A stretch of DNA of 64,000 nucleotides from Paenibacillus pinisoli (GCF_003605435.1 NZ_QXQB01000002.1:434001-498000), one strand, 5' to 3'; positions 8,964 to 17,595 are shown, counted from the first letter of the stretch. Notes: generated from the letters alone by a model not told the origin. Translations and numbers: made by a program.

Positions 8964-10036
8964 ACATAACCGTAAAAACATTGAACCGTACGGCGCTGCT
9001 GGCGCTCTCCCCGTTTGTCGGCATCATGTTATGGCTGCTGATATCGACTGCTGCAATCGAGCTGTCGCAAGACGTTCCTTCCGATTCGATCTTCGAAGAA
9101 GAAGTGTCCGAGAGGATCTACATGACAGAAGCAGCAGCAGGCCTTGACCAGGCAAGAGACACCGCCGTACATACCAGCAAATCGATCAAGACGGAGATTG
9201 AGCTGTACAACAAAACCAATGCGGAAATGAATGCAATTGCGAAGACGGCAACCGCTCAGGCCAAACGTCCTCTTCAAATTTACGACAGCAACATCACTGC
9301 CAAACTAGGCAAGCCTGCAGCCACCATCAACACCGACAAGCTGAGAGCCCAGCTCTTCTACTTGAAGAACGACAGCTTCCGAAGCTACGCGGTTAAGATT
9401 CAGCTGAAATCGGATGACGCCATGAAGATGGTCATGGGCGGCTCGGAGCTCGGGAAATCCATGACAACGCTTGAAGCGGTCAAGCAGCACAAAGCGGCCG
9501 TCGGCGTCAATGCCGGAGGCTTTGCGGATGGCGGGGGCAAGCGATATCCGCTCAGCACCACCGTCATGGATGGCGAATACGTATCCGGCTTCCAAGCTTC
9601 CTACTCCGATCTCTTCTTCGTCGGATTGAACGACAAGAACAAGCTGATCGGCGGCAAGTTCACAAGCAAGGAGCAATTGGATGCCAAGAAGCCGAAATTC
9701 GGCGCATCCTTCGTCCCGGTCCTTCTGAAGAACGGCGCAGCGCAGCAAATTCCGGCCAAGTGGCAGACCAGTCCTAAGCGGGCGCCTAGGACGGTTATCG
9801 CCAATTACAAGGATGACCAGCTGCTCTTGCTCGTCACCGACGGGTACAACGAAGCCGGAAGCTCCGGCGCCACGCTGGCGGAATTGCAGACGCTGCTTCG
9901 CGGATACGGCGCCATCGATGCCTATAATCTCGACGGCGGCGGCTCTTCCTCGCTCATCTTCAACGGCAAAGTGATCAACAAACCGTCGGACGGCAATCTG
10001 CGCAAGCTGCCGACGCATTTCTTATTCTTCAAATAA
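8960..10036 (+). CDS. Membrane-anchored phosphodiester glycosidase (NAGPA/DUF2233-type)
   Basis: One N-terminal membrane segment (about residues 10-33) is followed by a helical stretch to about 110 and a phosphodiester glycosidase domain at about 115-358. Diagnostic segments are AVGVNAGGFADGG, LVTDGYNEAGSSGATLAELQ and YNLDGGGSSSLIFNGK, as in the mammalian uncovering enzyme and in bacterial cell-wall glycan proteins. The catalytic region faces outside. It is translationally coupled to the coiled-coil protein upstream. Likely substrates are phosphodiester-linked wall or exopolysaccharide sugars, which is inference. Confidence 0.87.
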   Translation: MNITVKTLNRTALLALSPFVGIMLWLLISTAAIELSQDVPSDSIFEEEVSERIYMTEAAAGLDQARDTAVHTSKSIKTEIELYNKTNAEMNAIAKTATAQAKRPLQIYDSNITAKLGKPAATINTDKLRAQLFYLKNDSFRSYAVKIQLKSDDAMKMVMGGSELGKSMTTLEAVKQHKAAVGVNAGGFADGGGKRYPLSTTVMDGEYVSGFQASYSDLFFVGLNDKNKLIGGKFTSKEQLDAKKPKFGASFVPVLLKNGAAQQIPAKWQTSPKRAPRTVIANYKDDQLLLLVTDGYNEAGSSGATLAELQTLLRGYGAIDAYNLDGGGSSSLIFNGKVINKPSDGNLRKLPTHFLFFK

Positions 10037-10039
10037 TAG

Positions 10040-10101
10040 AAGGGCGGACGCCTTACCCCGGAGAGAATCGATATTCTCTCTGGGAGGGGCAGTCCGCCCT
10101 T
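10040..10101. terminator. Bidirectional terminator
   Basis: An AAGGGCGGAC/GTCCGCCCTT stem with further inner pairing (GAGAGAAT/ATTCTCTC) lies between the plus-strand glycosidase (ends 10036) and the minus-strand pxpC (ends 10100). It can serve both convergent genes. Confidence 0.8.
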
Positions 10102-11113
10102 ATTTATTGCCATACAGCTTCAGACCGATTATCGTCCGAAGCTGATCCATATCAAGCTCCGATTCCAGCTTTAGCTCCTCCGCCTCCTGAAGCGTCACCG
10201 GATAAAAGCGTATGCAATCTCCCGGCTTCAGCTGGGCGAATACCGGAATGTCGACCGAGGCCACTTGTCCGATGCGGGGATATCCGCCTGTCGTCTGCCG
10301 CTCAGCCAGCAATACGATCGGGTTCCCGTCTGGAGGCAGCTGAATCGTGCCATGGACGACAGGCTCAGAGATCAGCTCCGGCATGCCTTCAATCAGCTTC
10401 AGGCTGACATCGCTATGGAGACGGTAACCCATCCGGTCTGAGGATGGAGCGATGCGGAACACCCTCTCGTACAAGCCGCGCTGCGCTTCCGCTGTCATGC
10501 GATGCTGATGCTCGCCCGGCATGATCCGGACGGCATGCACCTCTCTAGGCGCAACCGCGAAGCCTCCGGCATGCCATAACGGCCACTTGAGCCCCCCCGA
10601 TGGCGATGTCACAAGCTTGTCGATGGCGATGGTTCTTCCCGTTATAGGCTTCGCCTCCAGAACATCCCCCGCACGCAGCGTCCTGCCATCCAGTCCGCCG
10701 ATGCCCCCGCGCAAATACGTGCTGCTGCTGCCCATGCTTATATCCCCTTCGAGTCCTCCAGCAACCGCGACATAGGTACGGCAGCCTGTCCGGTAATTGC
10801 GGAAAGCAAGATGTGTTCCCTTGGCTATCCATACCGGACGCCATAACGGAATAACCTCTCCCTCCCCGGTCTGCGCCCCCATATCTCCTCCGCATAGGGC
10901 AATCCACAGATCCCGCTCCGCCCTCAGCTCCGCGCCAGTCAAGGTAAGCTCCAGCACGGCTTCGGTATCGCGGTTGCCAACCAGCCAATTAGCGGCACGC
11001 GCAGCAGGCTCATCCATCGCCCCGCCGATCGCAACCCCATACTTCTGATAGCCGTAGCGGCCAAGATCCTGAATCGTCGCGAACAAACCGGGCTTGATCA
11101 TCGTCAAGCTCAT
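10100..11113 (-). CDS. pxpC: 5-oxoprolinase subunit PxpC (KipA-like carboxyltransferase domain)
   Basis: PxpABC converts 5-oxoproline to glutamate using ATP. PxpC is the 337-residue cyclophilin-like subunit, recognised by IKPGLFATIQDLGRYGYQKYGVAIGGAMDE at the N-terminus and LLAERQTTGGYPRIGQVASVD near the C-terminus. It follows pxpB by 6 bases in the order pxpA-pxpB-pxpC. In Bacillus the homologue was first named KipA because of a link to the sporulation kinase KinA. Given the complete trio here, the oxoprolinase role is favoured. Confidence 0.93.
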   Translation of the reverse strand: MSLTMIKPGLFATIQDLGRYGYQKYGVAIGGAMDEPAARAANWLVGNRDTEAVLELTLTGAELRAERDLWIALCGGDMGAQTGEGEVIPLWRPVWIAKGTHLAFRNYRTGCRTYVAVAGGLEGDISMGSSSTYLRGGIGGLDGRTLRAGDVLEAKPITGRTIAIDKLVTSPSGGLKWPLWHAGGFAVAPREVHAVRIMPGEHQHRMTAEAQRGLYERVFRIAPSSDRMGYRLHSDVSLKLIEGMPELISEPVVHGTIQLPPDGNPIVLLAERQTTGGYPRIGQVASVDIPVFAQLKPGDCIRFYPVTLQEAEELKLESELDMDQLRTIIGLKLYGNK

Positions 11114-11119
11114 CAGCGG

Positions 11120-11866
11120 TCAGCCTCCTCTTTCGCGTTCCCATTCCATGAATTGCCCCGCGTTAATCGCCTCGAACCTCACCTGATCGCCGGCTCTCAG
11201 CAAGCTTGGCATCTCCTGCTTCGGCCGGAACAAGGCCAGCGGCGTTCTGCCGATCAACTGCCAGCCGCCGGGCGTTGCCAGCGGATAGACGCCGGTCTGC
11301 GCGCCCGCAATGCCGACGCTTCCTGCCGGTATTCCGGTTCGCGGCGTCTTGCGCCGAGGAGCGGCAATGCGCGAAGACATGCCTCCCATATAAGGAAAAC
11401 CAGGAGCAAAACCAATCATATACACGAGATACAAGCCGCTCGTATGAATGGATATGACCTCTTCCGCAGACAGTCCGCAGTGTTGGGCCACCTCCTGCAA
11501 GTCCGGCCCATAATTGCCGCCATAGCAGACGGGTATCGTCACTATACGCTGCTGCCGGCTGTTCTCCTCTTGATCCGGCAACTGGGACAAGAGCGTCTCC
11601 AGCCGCGCGCATACCGTGTCGAATACTGCTTCATGCGCCCGCTCCTGCGGAGATCGGCTGCGCCATACCGCAAGCGGATCATAGTGAACGGCAATTGCCG
11701 CGAACGACGGCACGCATTCGATCATGCCTTCGAAGCGCCTCGATTCCAGAAGGTGCATCACGGCCATGATCCAGCGATGCAGGCTCTCGTCGATCCCATC
11801 TCCCGCACGCATCAGCACGCTTGAATCGCCCAGCGGTACGAACTGAACATTACGCCATTTCTTCAT
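11120..11866 (-). CDS. pxpB: 5-oxoprolinase subunit PxpB (KipI-like)
   Basis: The 248-residue subunit of ATP-dependent 5-oxoprolinase. Family segments are FVPLGDSSVLMRAGD at the N-terminus and the highly conserved YMIGFAPGFPYMGGM and GIPAGSVGIAGAQTGVYPLATPGGWQLIGRTP towards the C-terminus. The ATG at 11864-11866 is chosen because GGGGGAG lies about 5 bases before it. The longer frame from 11884 would add six residues and overlap pxpA. Middle gene of the pxpABC operon. Confidence 0.92.
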   Translation of the reverse strand: MKKWRNVQFVPLGDSSVLMRAGDGIDESLHRWIMAVMHLLESRRFEGMIECVPSFAAIAVHYDPLAVWRSRSPQERAHEAVFDTVCARLETLLSQLPDQEENSRQQRIVTIPVCYGGNYGPDLQEVAQHCGLSAEEVISIHTSGLYLVYMIGFAPGFPYMGGMSSRIAAPRRKTPRTGIPAGSVGIAGAQTGVYPLATPGGWQLIGRTPLALFRPKQEMPSLLRAGDQVRFEAINAGQFMEWERERGG

Positions 11867-11880
11867 AGAAGCTCCCCCTG

Positions 11881-12684
11881 TCACATCCGGCCGCCAGGCG
11901 CCCCAACCTCTATATTCGCCGCTGCAAGCGCGGACCTTAATGCCATCACATGCTTATACGCATCCGGCGTGTCTCCATGCACACATACGGTATCCGCCTG
12001 CAGCGCAACCGGCGTTCCTTGCCTGGATATCACCTCGCCGCTCAGAATCATATCCACTGCCCGGACGGCAGCCGCCTCCGAATCATGAATGACAGCGCCG
12101 GGCAGCGAACGGCCCGTCAAGGAGCCGTCTGATTCATAGGAGCGATCCGCGAACACTTCATGAACGCCAATAAGTCCTATTCTCTCAGCTGCGCGTATAA
12201 GCGCGCTTCCTGCAAGCCCATACAGCAGCAAGCCGCCATCCACCTTGTACACCGCTTCGGCAATCGCCTCCGCCAGCGCCTCGTTCTGAGCCGCCATATT
12301 GTACAACGCGCCATGAGGCTTTACATGTGCCAGACTAGCTCCCTCCGACCGGACAAAGGCTTGCACGGCCCCGAGCTGGTACACCGTCATCTCATAGGCT
12401 TCACGCGGGGAAATATCCATCCGCCTTCTCCCGAAGCCCGCCAAATCAGGCAGCCCGGGATGCGCGCCAATGGACGTGCCGCAGCTTATGGCCAGCTTGA
12501 CCGTGCTTCTGATCGTCCCCGGATCTCCTGCGTGGAAGCCGCAAGCAATGTTGGCCGACGATATATGCCTCATAATGGTCTCGTCTTGTCCCAATGAATA
12601 GGCGCCAAAGCTCTCGCCCATATCGCAATTCAGATCTACCCGGCGCATGCTCTCCCAACACTCCGTTCCATCGTTTTCCTTCAT
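11881..12684 (-). CDS. pxpA: 5-oxoprolinase subunit PxpA (LamB/YcsF family)
   Basis: The catalytic-fold subunit of 5-oxoprolinase, recognised by VDLNCDMGESFGAYSLG, ANIACGFHAGDPG, GAHPGLPDLAGFGRR and HVKPHGALYN. The start at 12684 is favoured by an AGAGAGGG ribosome site about 10 bases ahead. The family usually begins close to the VDLNCDMG segment, so the ATG at 12648 is an alternative. The frame extends further up to 12720 into the 19-bp tandem repeats, which are not thought to be coding. It leads the pxpABC operon. Confidence 0.92.
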   Translation of the reverse strand: MKENDGTECWESMRRVDLNCDMGESFGAYSLGQDETIMRHISSANIACGFHAGDPGTIRSTVKLAISCGTSIGAHPGLPDLAGFGRRRMDISPREAYEMTVYQLGAVQAFVRSEGASLAHVKPHGALYNMAAQNEALAEAIAEAVYKVDGGLLLYGLAGSALIRAAERIGLIGVHEVFADRSYESDGSLTGRSLPGAVIHDSEAAAVRAVDMILSGEVISRQGTPVALQADTVCVHGDTPDAYKHVMALRSALAAANIEVGAPGGRM

Positions 12685-12705
12685 TATACCGCATGCCCTC
12701 TCTTT

Positions 12706-12800
12706 GCAGAACAAACTCACTCTGGCAGAACAAACTCACTCTAGTAGAACAAACTCACTCTGACCGAACAAACTCACTCTAGCAAAACAAACTCACTTTG
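12706..12800. repeat. Five-copy 19-bp tandem repeat
   Basis: Five head-to-tail 19-base units share the core GAACAAACTCACT. They begin GCAG, GCAG, GTAG, ACCG and GCAA, and the final unit ends TTTG instead of TCTG or TCTA. The array lies just upstream of pxpA and directly abuts the dispersed element starting at 12804. There are no spacers, so it is a plain minisatellite. Confidence 0.95.
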
Positions 12801-12803
12801 CTG

Positions 12804-13217
12804 TGATTGAAAGTCACAAGTGTTCGATCCTGATTCTAACCTTCTAACGGAACGGAGAGACTCTATTCTTCGATTTTTATTTGTTTATAACGTCTAACGG
12901 AACCAGGATGCCTTATTTGTACCATCCAACCCGTATTTCGGTTCATTAAGGGCAAATAAGGGCTCTCTGTTCCTTTACGTTAGAAAATGGTATAAAAACG
13001 GGCAAATAGCGTCTCGTAGTTCCCTTACAGATTTCAAAAATGACTGCCCACGTTTCAGGACCTGCTTCAGGACCCACTTCAGGACCTGTTTCAGCCTACT
13101 TTAATCAGGTCTTTGCTGCTTAAAGTTGACTGAAGCAATTTTTTGCCGCTTAAAGCTCATCTTTCGACGAATTTATCCACCGCTTCCGAAATTGCATAAT
13201 TTCCTGAACAATAAAAA
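12804..13217. repeat. Dispersed intergenic element, copy 1 (nested inverted modules)
   Basis: The stretch matches 23410-23788 in the same orientation over nearly all its length, starting TGATTGAAAGTCACAA and ending near the T-run of the next terminator. Inside are four related modules of about 25-33 bases with the common pattern CTAAC..GGAAC..GAGA..(C/T)TATTTG. Two are direct (about 12844 and 12894) and two inverted (12951-12983 and 13001-13030), so module 1 can pair with 4 and module 2 with 3. A tail holds short CTTCAGGACC repeats (about 13052-13090), more numerous than in copy 2. No protein is encoded. Confidence 0.9.
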
Positions 13218-13221
13218 AGAA

Positions 13222-13242
13222 GCAGCGCCGGCCCAGCGCTGC
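13222..13242 (-). terminator. Terminator of the purine permease gene
   Basis: GCAGCGC pairs with GCGCTGC on the minus strand, followed by CTTCTTTTTT. It begins 17 bases after the permease stop and forms the border with the dispersed element. Confidence 0.85.
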
Positions 13243-13258
13243 CTCTTCATTCATTCGA

Positions 13259-14605
13259 TTATTCGCCGCCCATAAAGACGTAACGCGCGATAATAAGGAT
13301 AGCTAGAATCCACATCAGCACGTGGATTTTGTATTTGCCTTTGCCAGCGATATTCGCTACAGCAGCAAGCAGTACGTAAGATACGATACCGAAGGAAATG
13401 CCGTTAGCGATGCTGTATGTGAAAGGCATCATAGCGAATGTCAGGAATGCCGGAATCGCATATACCATGTCGGAGAAGTCAATCTCCTTCACGGATTGCA
13501 TCATCAGCACGCCAACAATGACAAGAGCTGCTGCCGTAGCTGTACCCGGTACAAGCGCTACAAGCGGCGAGAGGAAGATGGCGAGCAAGAAGCAGATGCC
13601 TGTCGTAACAGCAGTCAGACCGGAACGGCCGCCTTGCGCGATGCCTGCGGAGCTCTCGACGAAAGCTGTTACTGTGCTTGTACCAAGAATCGCACCGCCG
13701 CCAACGCCGATCGCGTCAACCATCATCGCTTTACCTACGCGTTTTTTGCCTTCTTCAGGATTTTTCATAATGCCTGCACGGTTGGCCGTACCGACAAGCG
13801 TACCGAATGTATCGAACAATTCAACGAATGTAAAGGTCAGAATTACGGTAATCAGACCTACTTCCAGAACGCCTGCGAAGTCAAAGTGCCATACGTTCAT
13901 TGTTGAGAAGTCAGGGATCCATGTCTTGCCGTCAAGTGCTTCGCTAATGTTCACATGACCTGTGATCAAAGCGATAACCGTCGTGCCTAGGATACCGAAC
14001 AGGATAGCTCCTGGTACGCGAAGTACCATCAGAATCGCGATTAGAGCGATTGCAATGACCGTGAATACCACATTTTCGTTATGGAAGCTGCCCAGCGAGA
14101 TCAGCGTGTCGCCGTTGTCGAAAGCGATAATTGTCATCAGTCCGCTGTTCTTCAGGCCGATTACGGCGATGAACAAGCCGATACCGACCGTAATCGCATG
14201 CTTCAAGCTGTCCGGAACCGCAGTAATCAGCAGCTGGCGAACTTGTGTAACGGTAAGAATGATGAAGATAATACCGGAGATGAAGACGGCCGTCAGACCC
14301 ATCGCCGGGGAAATCGGAGTATCCGTCGCAGCCGAAGCCAGAATAACGGAAGCAAAGTATGCGTTAAGACCCATGCCTGGCGCAAGAGCGACAGGGAAGT
14401 TCACGAACAAGCCCATTGCAATAGTGAAAATACCTGCGGCAAGCGCCGTAGCCAGGAAGACTGCGGTCCAGTCCAGACCTGTCGGCGTCAAGATTGCCGG
14501 ATTGACAGCCAGAATGTAGGCCATCGTCATGAAAGTCGTCAGCCCCGCCATAATTTCAGTTCTGACATTTGTTCCCAGTTCCTTCAAGCGAAAGAAACGT
14601 TCCAT
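13259..14605 (-). CDS. NCS2 family guanine/hypoxanthine permease
   Basis: A 448-residue multi-spanning transporter of the AzgA/PbuG branch. Its start FRLKELGTNVRTEIMAGLTTFMTMAYILAVNPAIL is the family N-terminus. Further motifs are ALAPGMGLNAYFA and the segment FDTFGTLVGTANRAGIM. The ATG at 14603-14605 is chosen because GGGAGGG lies about 10 bases ahead; the open frame continues to 14761 but runs through the terminator and leader. A guanine-class riboswitch upstream supports a guanine or hypoxanthine substrate. It is most like pbuG or pbuO products. Confidence 0.92.
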   Translation of the reverse strand: MERFFRLKELGTNVRTEIMAGLTTFMTMAYILAVNPAILTPTGLDWTAVFLATALAAGIFTIAMGLFVNFPVALAPGMGLNAYFASVILASAATDTPISPAMGLTAVFISGIIFIILTVTQVRQLLITAVPDSLKHAITVGIGLFIAVIGLKNSGLMTIIAFDNGDTLISLGSFHNENVVFTVIAIALIAILMVLRVPGAILFGILGTTVIALITGHVNISEALDGKTWIPDFSTMNVWHFDFAGVLEVGLITVILTFTFVELFDTFGTLVGTANRAGIMKNPEEGKKRVGKAMMVDAIGVGGGAILGTSTVTAFVESSAGIAQGGRSGLTAVTTGICFLLAIFLSPLVALVPGTATAAALVIVGVLMMQSVKEIDFSDMVYAIPAFLTFAMMPFTYSIANGISFGIVSYVLLAAVANIAGKGKYKIHVLMWILAILIIARYVFMGGE

Positions 14606-14649
14606 TTTGATAAATACCCTCCCAAAATTGTGTTGGAACAAACAAAGAA

Positions 14650-14690
14650 GCCTAGCTGCAAATGCTGGAATACACGCATTTCGACTAGGC
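14650..14690 (-). terminator. Riboswitch-controlled leader terminator of the purine permease
   Basis: On the minus strand GCCTAG...CTAGGC with an inner AAATGC/GCATTT helix is followed by TTCTTTGTTTGTT. It lies between the aptamer (14746-14811) and the gene start (14605), exactly where a transcription-terminating expression platform is expected. Confidence 0.85.
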
Positions 14691-14745
14691 TCTGCAAAAA
14701 GGGGAAGCGCCATGCGCAGGGCCGCTGCGATGGGCTTCCACTCTC

Positions 14746-14811
14746 TTCGTAGCCTGATCATTTACGGTGATCGAGTAGAGACTCTCAAGCCGATTCTTGA
14801 GATTATACGAA
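14746..14811 (-). ncRNA. Purine riboswitch aptamer, guanine class, upstream of the NCS2 permease
   Basis: Minus-strand P1 is TTCGTA/TACGAA and P2 is CTCAAG/CTTGAG. J2/3 reads TCTCTACT. P3 is GATCA/TGATC around the canonical loop CCGTAAA, and the P2 loop ends in CGG for the loop-loop contact. J3/1 reads GGCTA, with C at the specificity position, so guanine or hypoxanthine is the expected ligand. The J3/1 and J2/3 ends differ by one base each from the common forms (GACTA, TCTACC). Confidence 0.92.
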
Positions 14812-14938
14812 AAGTTCTATGCATTTGTTATTATTCGTCTCTCATCATAAAAGGGAACCACACTTTTGTCAATAAGTTTCACGAACAATTACTCATTTTT
14901 CCTGCAAAACATTCGTGTTCATTCGTTTATTTCCATTA

Positions 14939-15766
14939 TTAATCATTTAACATTGGAAACAGAAGCTTCAACTCGTCATCGGCAGGCCGTCTGCCGTAAT
15001 CGGCAATTTCGAATGGCTCCGCGTAGACGGTGGATGCGGATTTGCCATTGCCGTACAGCCGGTCCAGCGCTGGCAGCATTTCCGAAGAAACGTTAATAAA
15101 GCTGCTCCAATAGCGCAGAATGTATTCGCGCCGCTCCTCCCACGTACTCGGAACCTCGCTCAGCAAATTGCGCTGCCAAGGCGCAAATTCATAAAATTGC
15201 GAGGCGTGAGCGTCGCAGCTAAGCAGCTTTTTCTCGATCGTCGCACCGATATCGACGACGATATCTGGCGAATAACTCGCGCGCTTGCCATAGTCCGGCA
15301 TCAGCAGGAAGAGCGGCGATTGATCGAGGCTTGGGGCATCCGGCACCGCATTCGGCACCTTCGCAATGAAGTCGGCAGCGTCGCTCACGATTTTCCCCGC
15401 GTTCCGGTTGTCCACGTGACCCGGCCCGTCCGGATGGAAGGTAATAACGATATCCGCCCTCCAATTCCGGATCTGGCGGATGACTTCCTCTCTTACCTCG
15501 TAGTGGTTCGACAATCTGCCGTCCGAAATGTTCAGAATGCTATATTCAAGGACGCCCAGCCGCTTCGCCGCCTCATGGGCTTCTTCGGTTCTTCTGTCGA
15601 CAAGCTCCTGGCCGCTAAGCGAATAGTGTCCGCAATCTCCGTTCGTCAAGGATACGAATTTCACCCGATGGCCCAGCTCTGCAAATAAAGCTGAAGTGCC
15701 TCCCGCGTAAATTTCCGCTTCATCAGGATGTGCTGCAATTACGATTATATTCAATGTTTTAGTCAT
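14939..15766 (-). CDS. PIG-L family (LmbE-like) deacetylase in a sugar-importer operon
   Basis: A 275-residue zinc-type de-N-acetylase. The N-terminal metal motif is AAHPDEAEIYAGGT, with His13 and Asp15, and Glu16 in place of the second Asp of the common AHPDD. ITFHPDGPGHVDNRNAG supplies the later metal His residues. Relatives remove acetyl groups from GlcNAc or related sugars. It is the last gene of a run binding protein, permease, permease, deacetylase, which suggests that it acts on the imported sugar. The exact substrate is unknown. Confidence 0.85.
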   Translation of the reverse strand: MTKTLNIIVIAAHPDEAEIYAGGTSALFAELGHRVKFVSLTNGDCGHYSLSGQELVDRRTEEAHEAAKRLGVLEYSILNISDGRLSNHYEVREEVIRQIRNWRADIVITFHPDGPGHVDNRNAGKIVSDAADFIAKVPNAVPDAPSLDQSPLFLLMPDYGKRASYSPDIVVDIGATIEKKLLSCDAHASQFYEFAPWQRNLLSEVPSTWEERREYILRYWSSFINVSSEMLPALDRLYGNGKSASTVYAEPFEIADYGRRPADDELKLLFPMLND

Positions 15767-15806
15767 TTCTCTCTCTCCTCCTAAGTGTCAACCCAATCTC
15801 CGGCTT

Positions 15807-16652
15807 TTATCCTTTTACTGCGCCGGCCGTAAGTCCTTTAATAACGGTTTCCTGCGAAAACATGTATAGCACTAGCAGCGGTATGATCGAAATCGTGATC
15901 GCCGCCATCATCGCCCCGTAATCTGTGCCGTAGGCGTTGGATACAAGAGACAGCAGCACCGAGATCGGCTGCATATCCCGGATCGGCAAGTAGACAAGCG
16001 GCAGCAGCAGCTCATTGTACGACCACAGGAACACCATAATCGATACGGTAGCGAATATCGGCATGCATAGCGGAAGCGTAATACGATAAAAGATTTTCCA
16101 TATCGACGCGCCGTCCATGACTGCCGCTTCTTCCAGCTCACCCGGCAAGGAAGCCATAAAGGCGGTCATCATAATAATCGCAAAGCTGAGATTGCCTGCC
16201 ACCTGCGGCAAAATAACCGACAGATACGTCCCGTTAAGGCCAATTTTTTCAATAATAATGAAGTTTGGAATAATTACGGCAAACTGCGGCAGCAGCATGC
16301 ATATGACAAAAAGAAACGTAAAATATTTTTTGCCCCTGAACGAAAAGCGGGCCAATATAAACGAGGCCAAGCCTCCAAACAGCGCAACGCCGAACACGAC
16401 GGAGCCTGATATGAGCATACTGTTCATAAAGCCTTTGACAATATTGATGTTGCCGTATTCGTTCAGCTTCAAGTAGTTCGAAAAAGCAAAGCTTTCAGGC
16501 CATGCAAACGATTGGGTCAAAATTTCTTCCGACGATTTGAAGCTGTTCAGCAGTACCCAAAGCAAGGGTACGATCGTCGTGCTCGCCCAAAAAATAAGCA
16601 GCGCATATACGAAAATTTGGGGCAATGCTGGCCTTACCATTTTATTAACCAT
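15807..16652 (-). CDS. Carbohydrate ABC transporter permease, MalG type
   Basis: A 281-residue inner subunit of a CUT1 sugar importer with six membrane helices. The cytoplasmic EAA loop reads EEAAVMDGASIWKIFYRITLPL (residues about 173-194), which contacts the ATPase. It pairs with the MalF-type gene directly upstream. No ATPase gene is present, so a shared MsmX/UgpC-type ATPase probably powers it, as in many Bacillota. Confidence 0.92.
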   Translation of the reverse strand: MVNKMVRPALPQIFVYALLIFWASTTIVPLLWVLLNSFKSSEEILTQSFAWPESFAFSNYLKLNEYGNINIVKGFMNSMLISGSVVFGVALFGGLASFILARFSFRGKKYFTFLFVICMLLPQFAVIIPNFIIIEKIGLNGTYLSVILPQVAGNLSFAIIMMTAFMASLPGELEEAAVMDGASIWKIFYRITLPLCMPIFATVSIMVFLWSYNELLLPLVYLPIRDMQPISVLLSLVSNAYGTDYGAMMAAITISIIPLLVLYMFSQETVIKGLTAGAVKG

Positions 16653-16691
16653 CTACCTATCACCTTCTTTAGCGGGCTGCTCGGCATGTTT

Positions 16692-17561
16692 TTAATAGCT
16701 GACAGCCTCTTTTTTCACCAGTCTGTTGAGCAGCACCGTAATGACGATGCCAAGCACCATCATCGCAATGACGATTGTACTTGCGTAGCCCGCGTTTTGG
16801 CCGTTGAAGGCCTTCGCGTACATATAAGTGCTGAGCAGCTCGCTGGAATTGAGCGGACCGCCTTTGGTCACAATGTACACGACGTCGAACACTTTGAGCG
16901 CCCCGGCGGTAGCGAGCGTCAAACAGGACGCAATCACGTCACGAAGGAGCGGTATTGTAATGTAGACCGATTTACGCCAGCCCGTAATGCCGTCCAGCAC
17001 AGCCGACTCATAGATGTCTTCCGGGATTTTGGACATGCCGGTAAGAAAAATAACGAAATAGAATCCGACGTATTGCCACAAAATCGGAACGAGCACCAAA
17101 TAGATTGCGCTGTTCTCCGTCAGCCACACTTGCTCGGACCATCCGAGAGCCCTCACGATCGCGTTCAACAAGCCGTAATCATAGTTGTAAATTAGCGAGA
17201 ACATGAGGCCGATAGCGGTTCCCGAGATTACGATCGGAAAGAAAAACACCGTTCGGAAAAACTTGAAGCCTCGTTTGATGCTGTCAGTCAACAGTGCGAG
17301 CAATAGGCCGCCGCCCGCTTGCAGAAATACAGCGCCCAATATGAGGATCAGCGTATTTTTCAAAGCGATGCCGACGATGGGGTCATTGACCAAATCCTTG
17401 TAGTTATCAAGCCCGATAAATGTTTTGGTGTTCGAAAAGTTATACCATTCGGTAAAGCTGTAATAGACCGATTGAATGAGCGGGTAAAGCAAAAACGTAA
17501 ACAGTAACAGTATCGTTGGCGCCAGGAAAAGCACAATGTATCTCTTGTCCCTGAAGATCAC
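16692..17561 (-). CDS. Carbohydrate ABC transporter permease, MalF type
   Basis: A 289-residue six-helix subunit with the N-terminal RYIVLFLAPTILLLFTFLLYP and the EAA loop YESAVLDGITGWRKSVYITIPLL near residue 185. It partners the MalG-type protein at 15807. The gap to the binding-protein gene holds a strong GC hairpin (17596-17629), which may lower downstream expression relative to the binding protein. Confidence 0.92.
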   Translation of the reverse strand: MIFRDKRYIVLFLAPTILLLFTFLLYPLIQSVYYSFTEWYNFSNTKTFIGLDNYKDLVNDPIVGIALKNTLILILGAVFLQAGGGLLLALLTDSIKRGFKFFRTVFFFPIVISGTAIGLMFSLIYNYDYGLLNAIVRALGWSEQVWLTENSAIYLVLVPILWQYVGFYFVIFLTGMSKIPEDIYESAVLDGITGWRKSVYITIPLLRDVIASCLTLATAGALKVFDVVYIVTKGGPLNSSELLSTYMYAKAFNGQNAGYASTIVIAMMVLGIVITVLLNRLVKKEAVSY

Positions 17562-17595
17562 GACTGAACGCCTCCTCTTTCCTTGAGCATAGGAG

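Noticed and set aside
14606..14761. An N-terminal extension of the purine permease by 52 codons
   Set aside because: It would translate the riboswitch terminator. The ATG at 14605 has a strong ribosome site and matches the family start.
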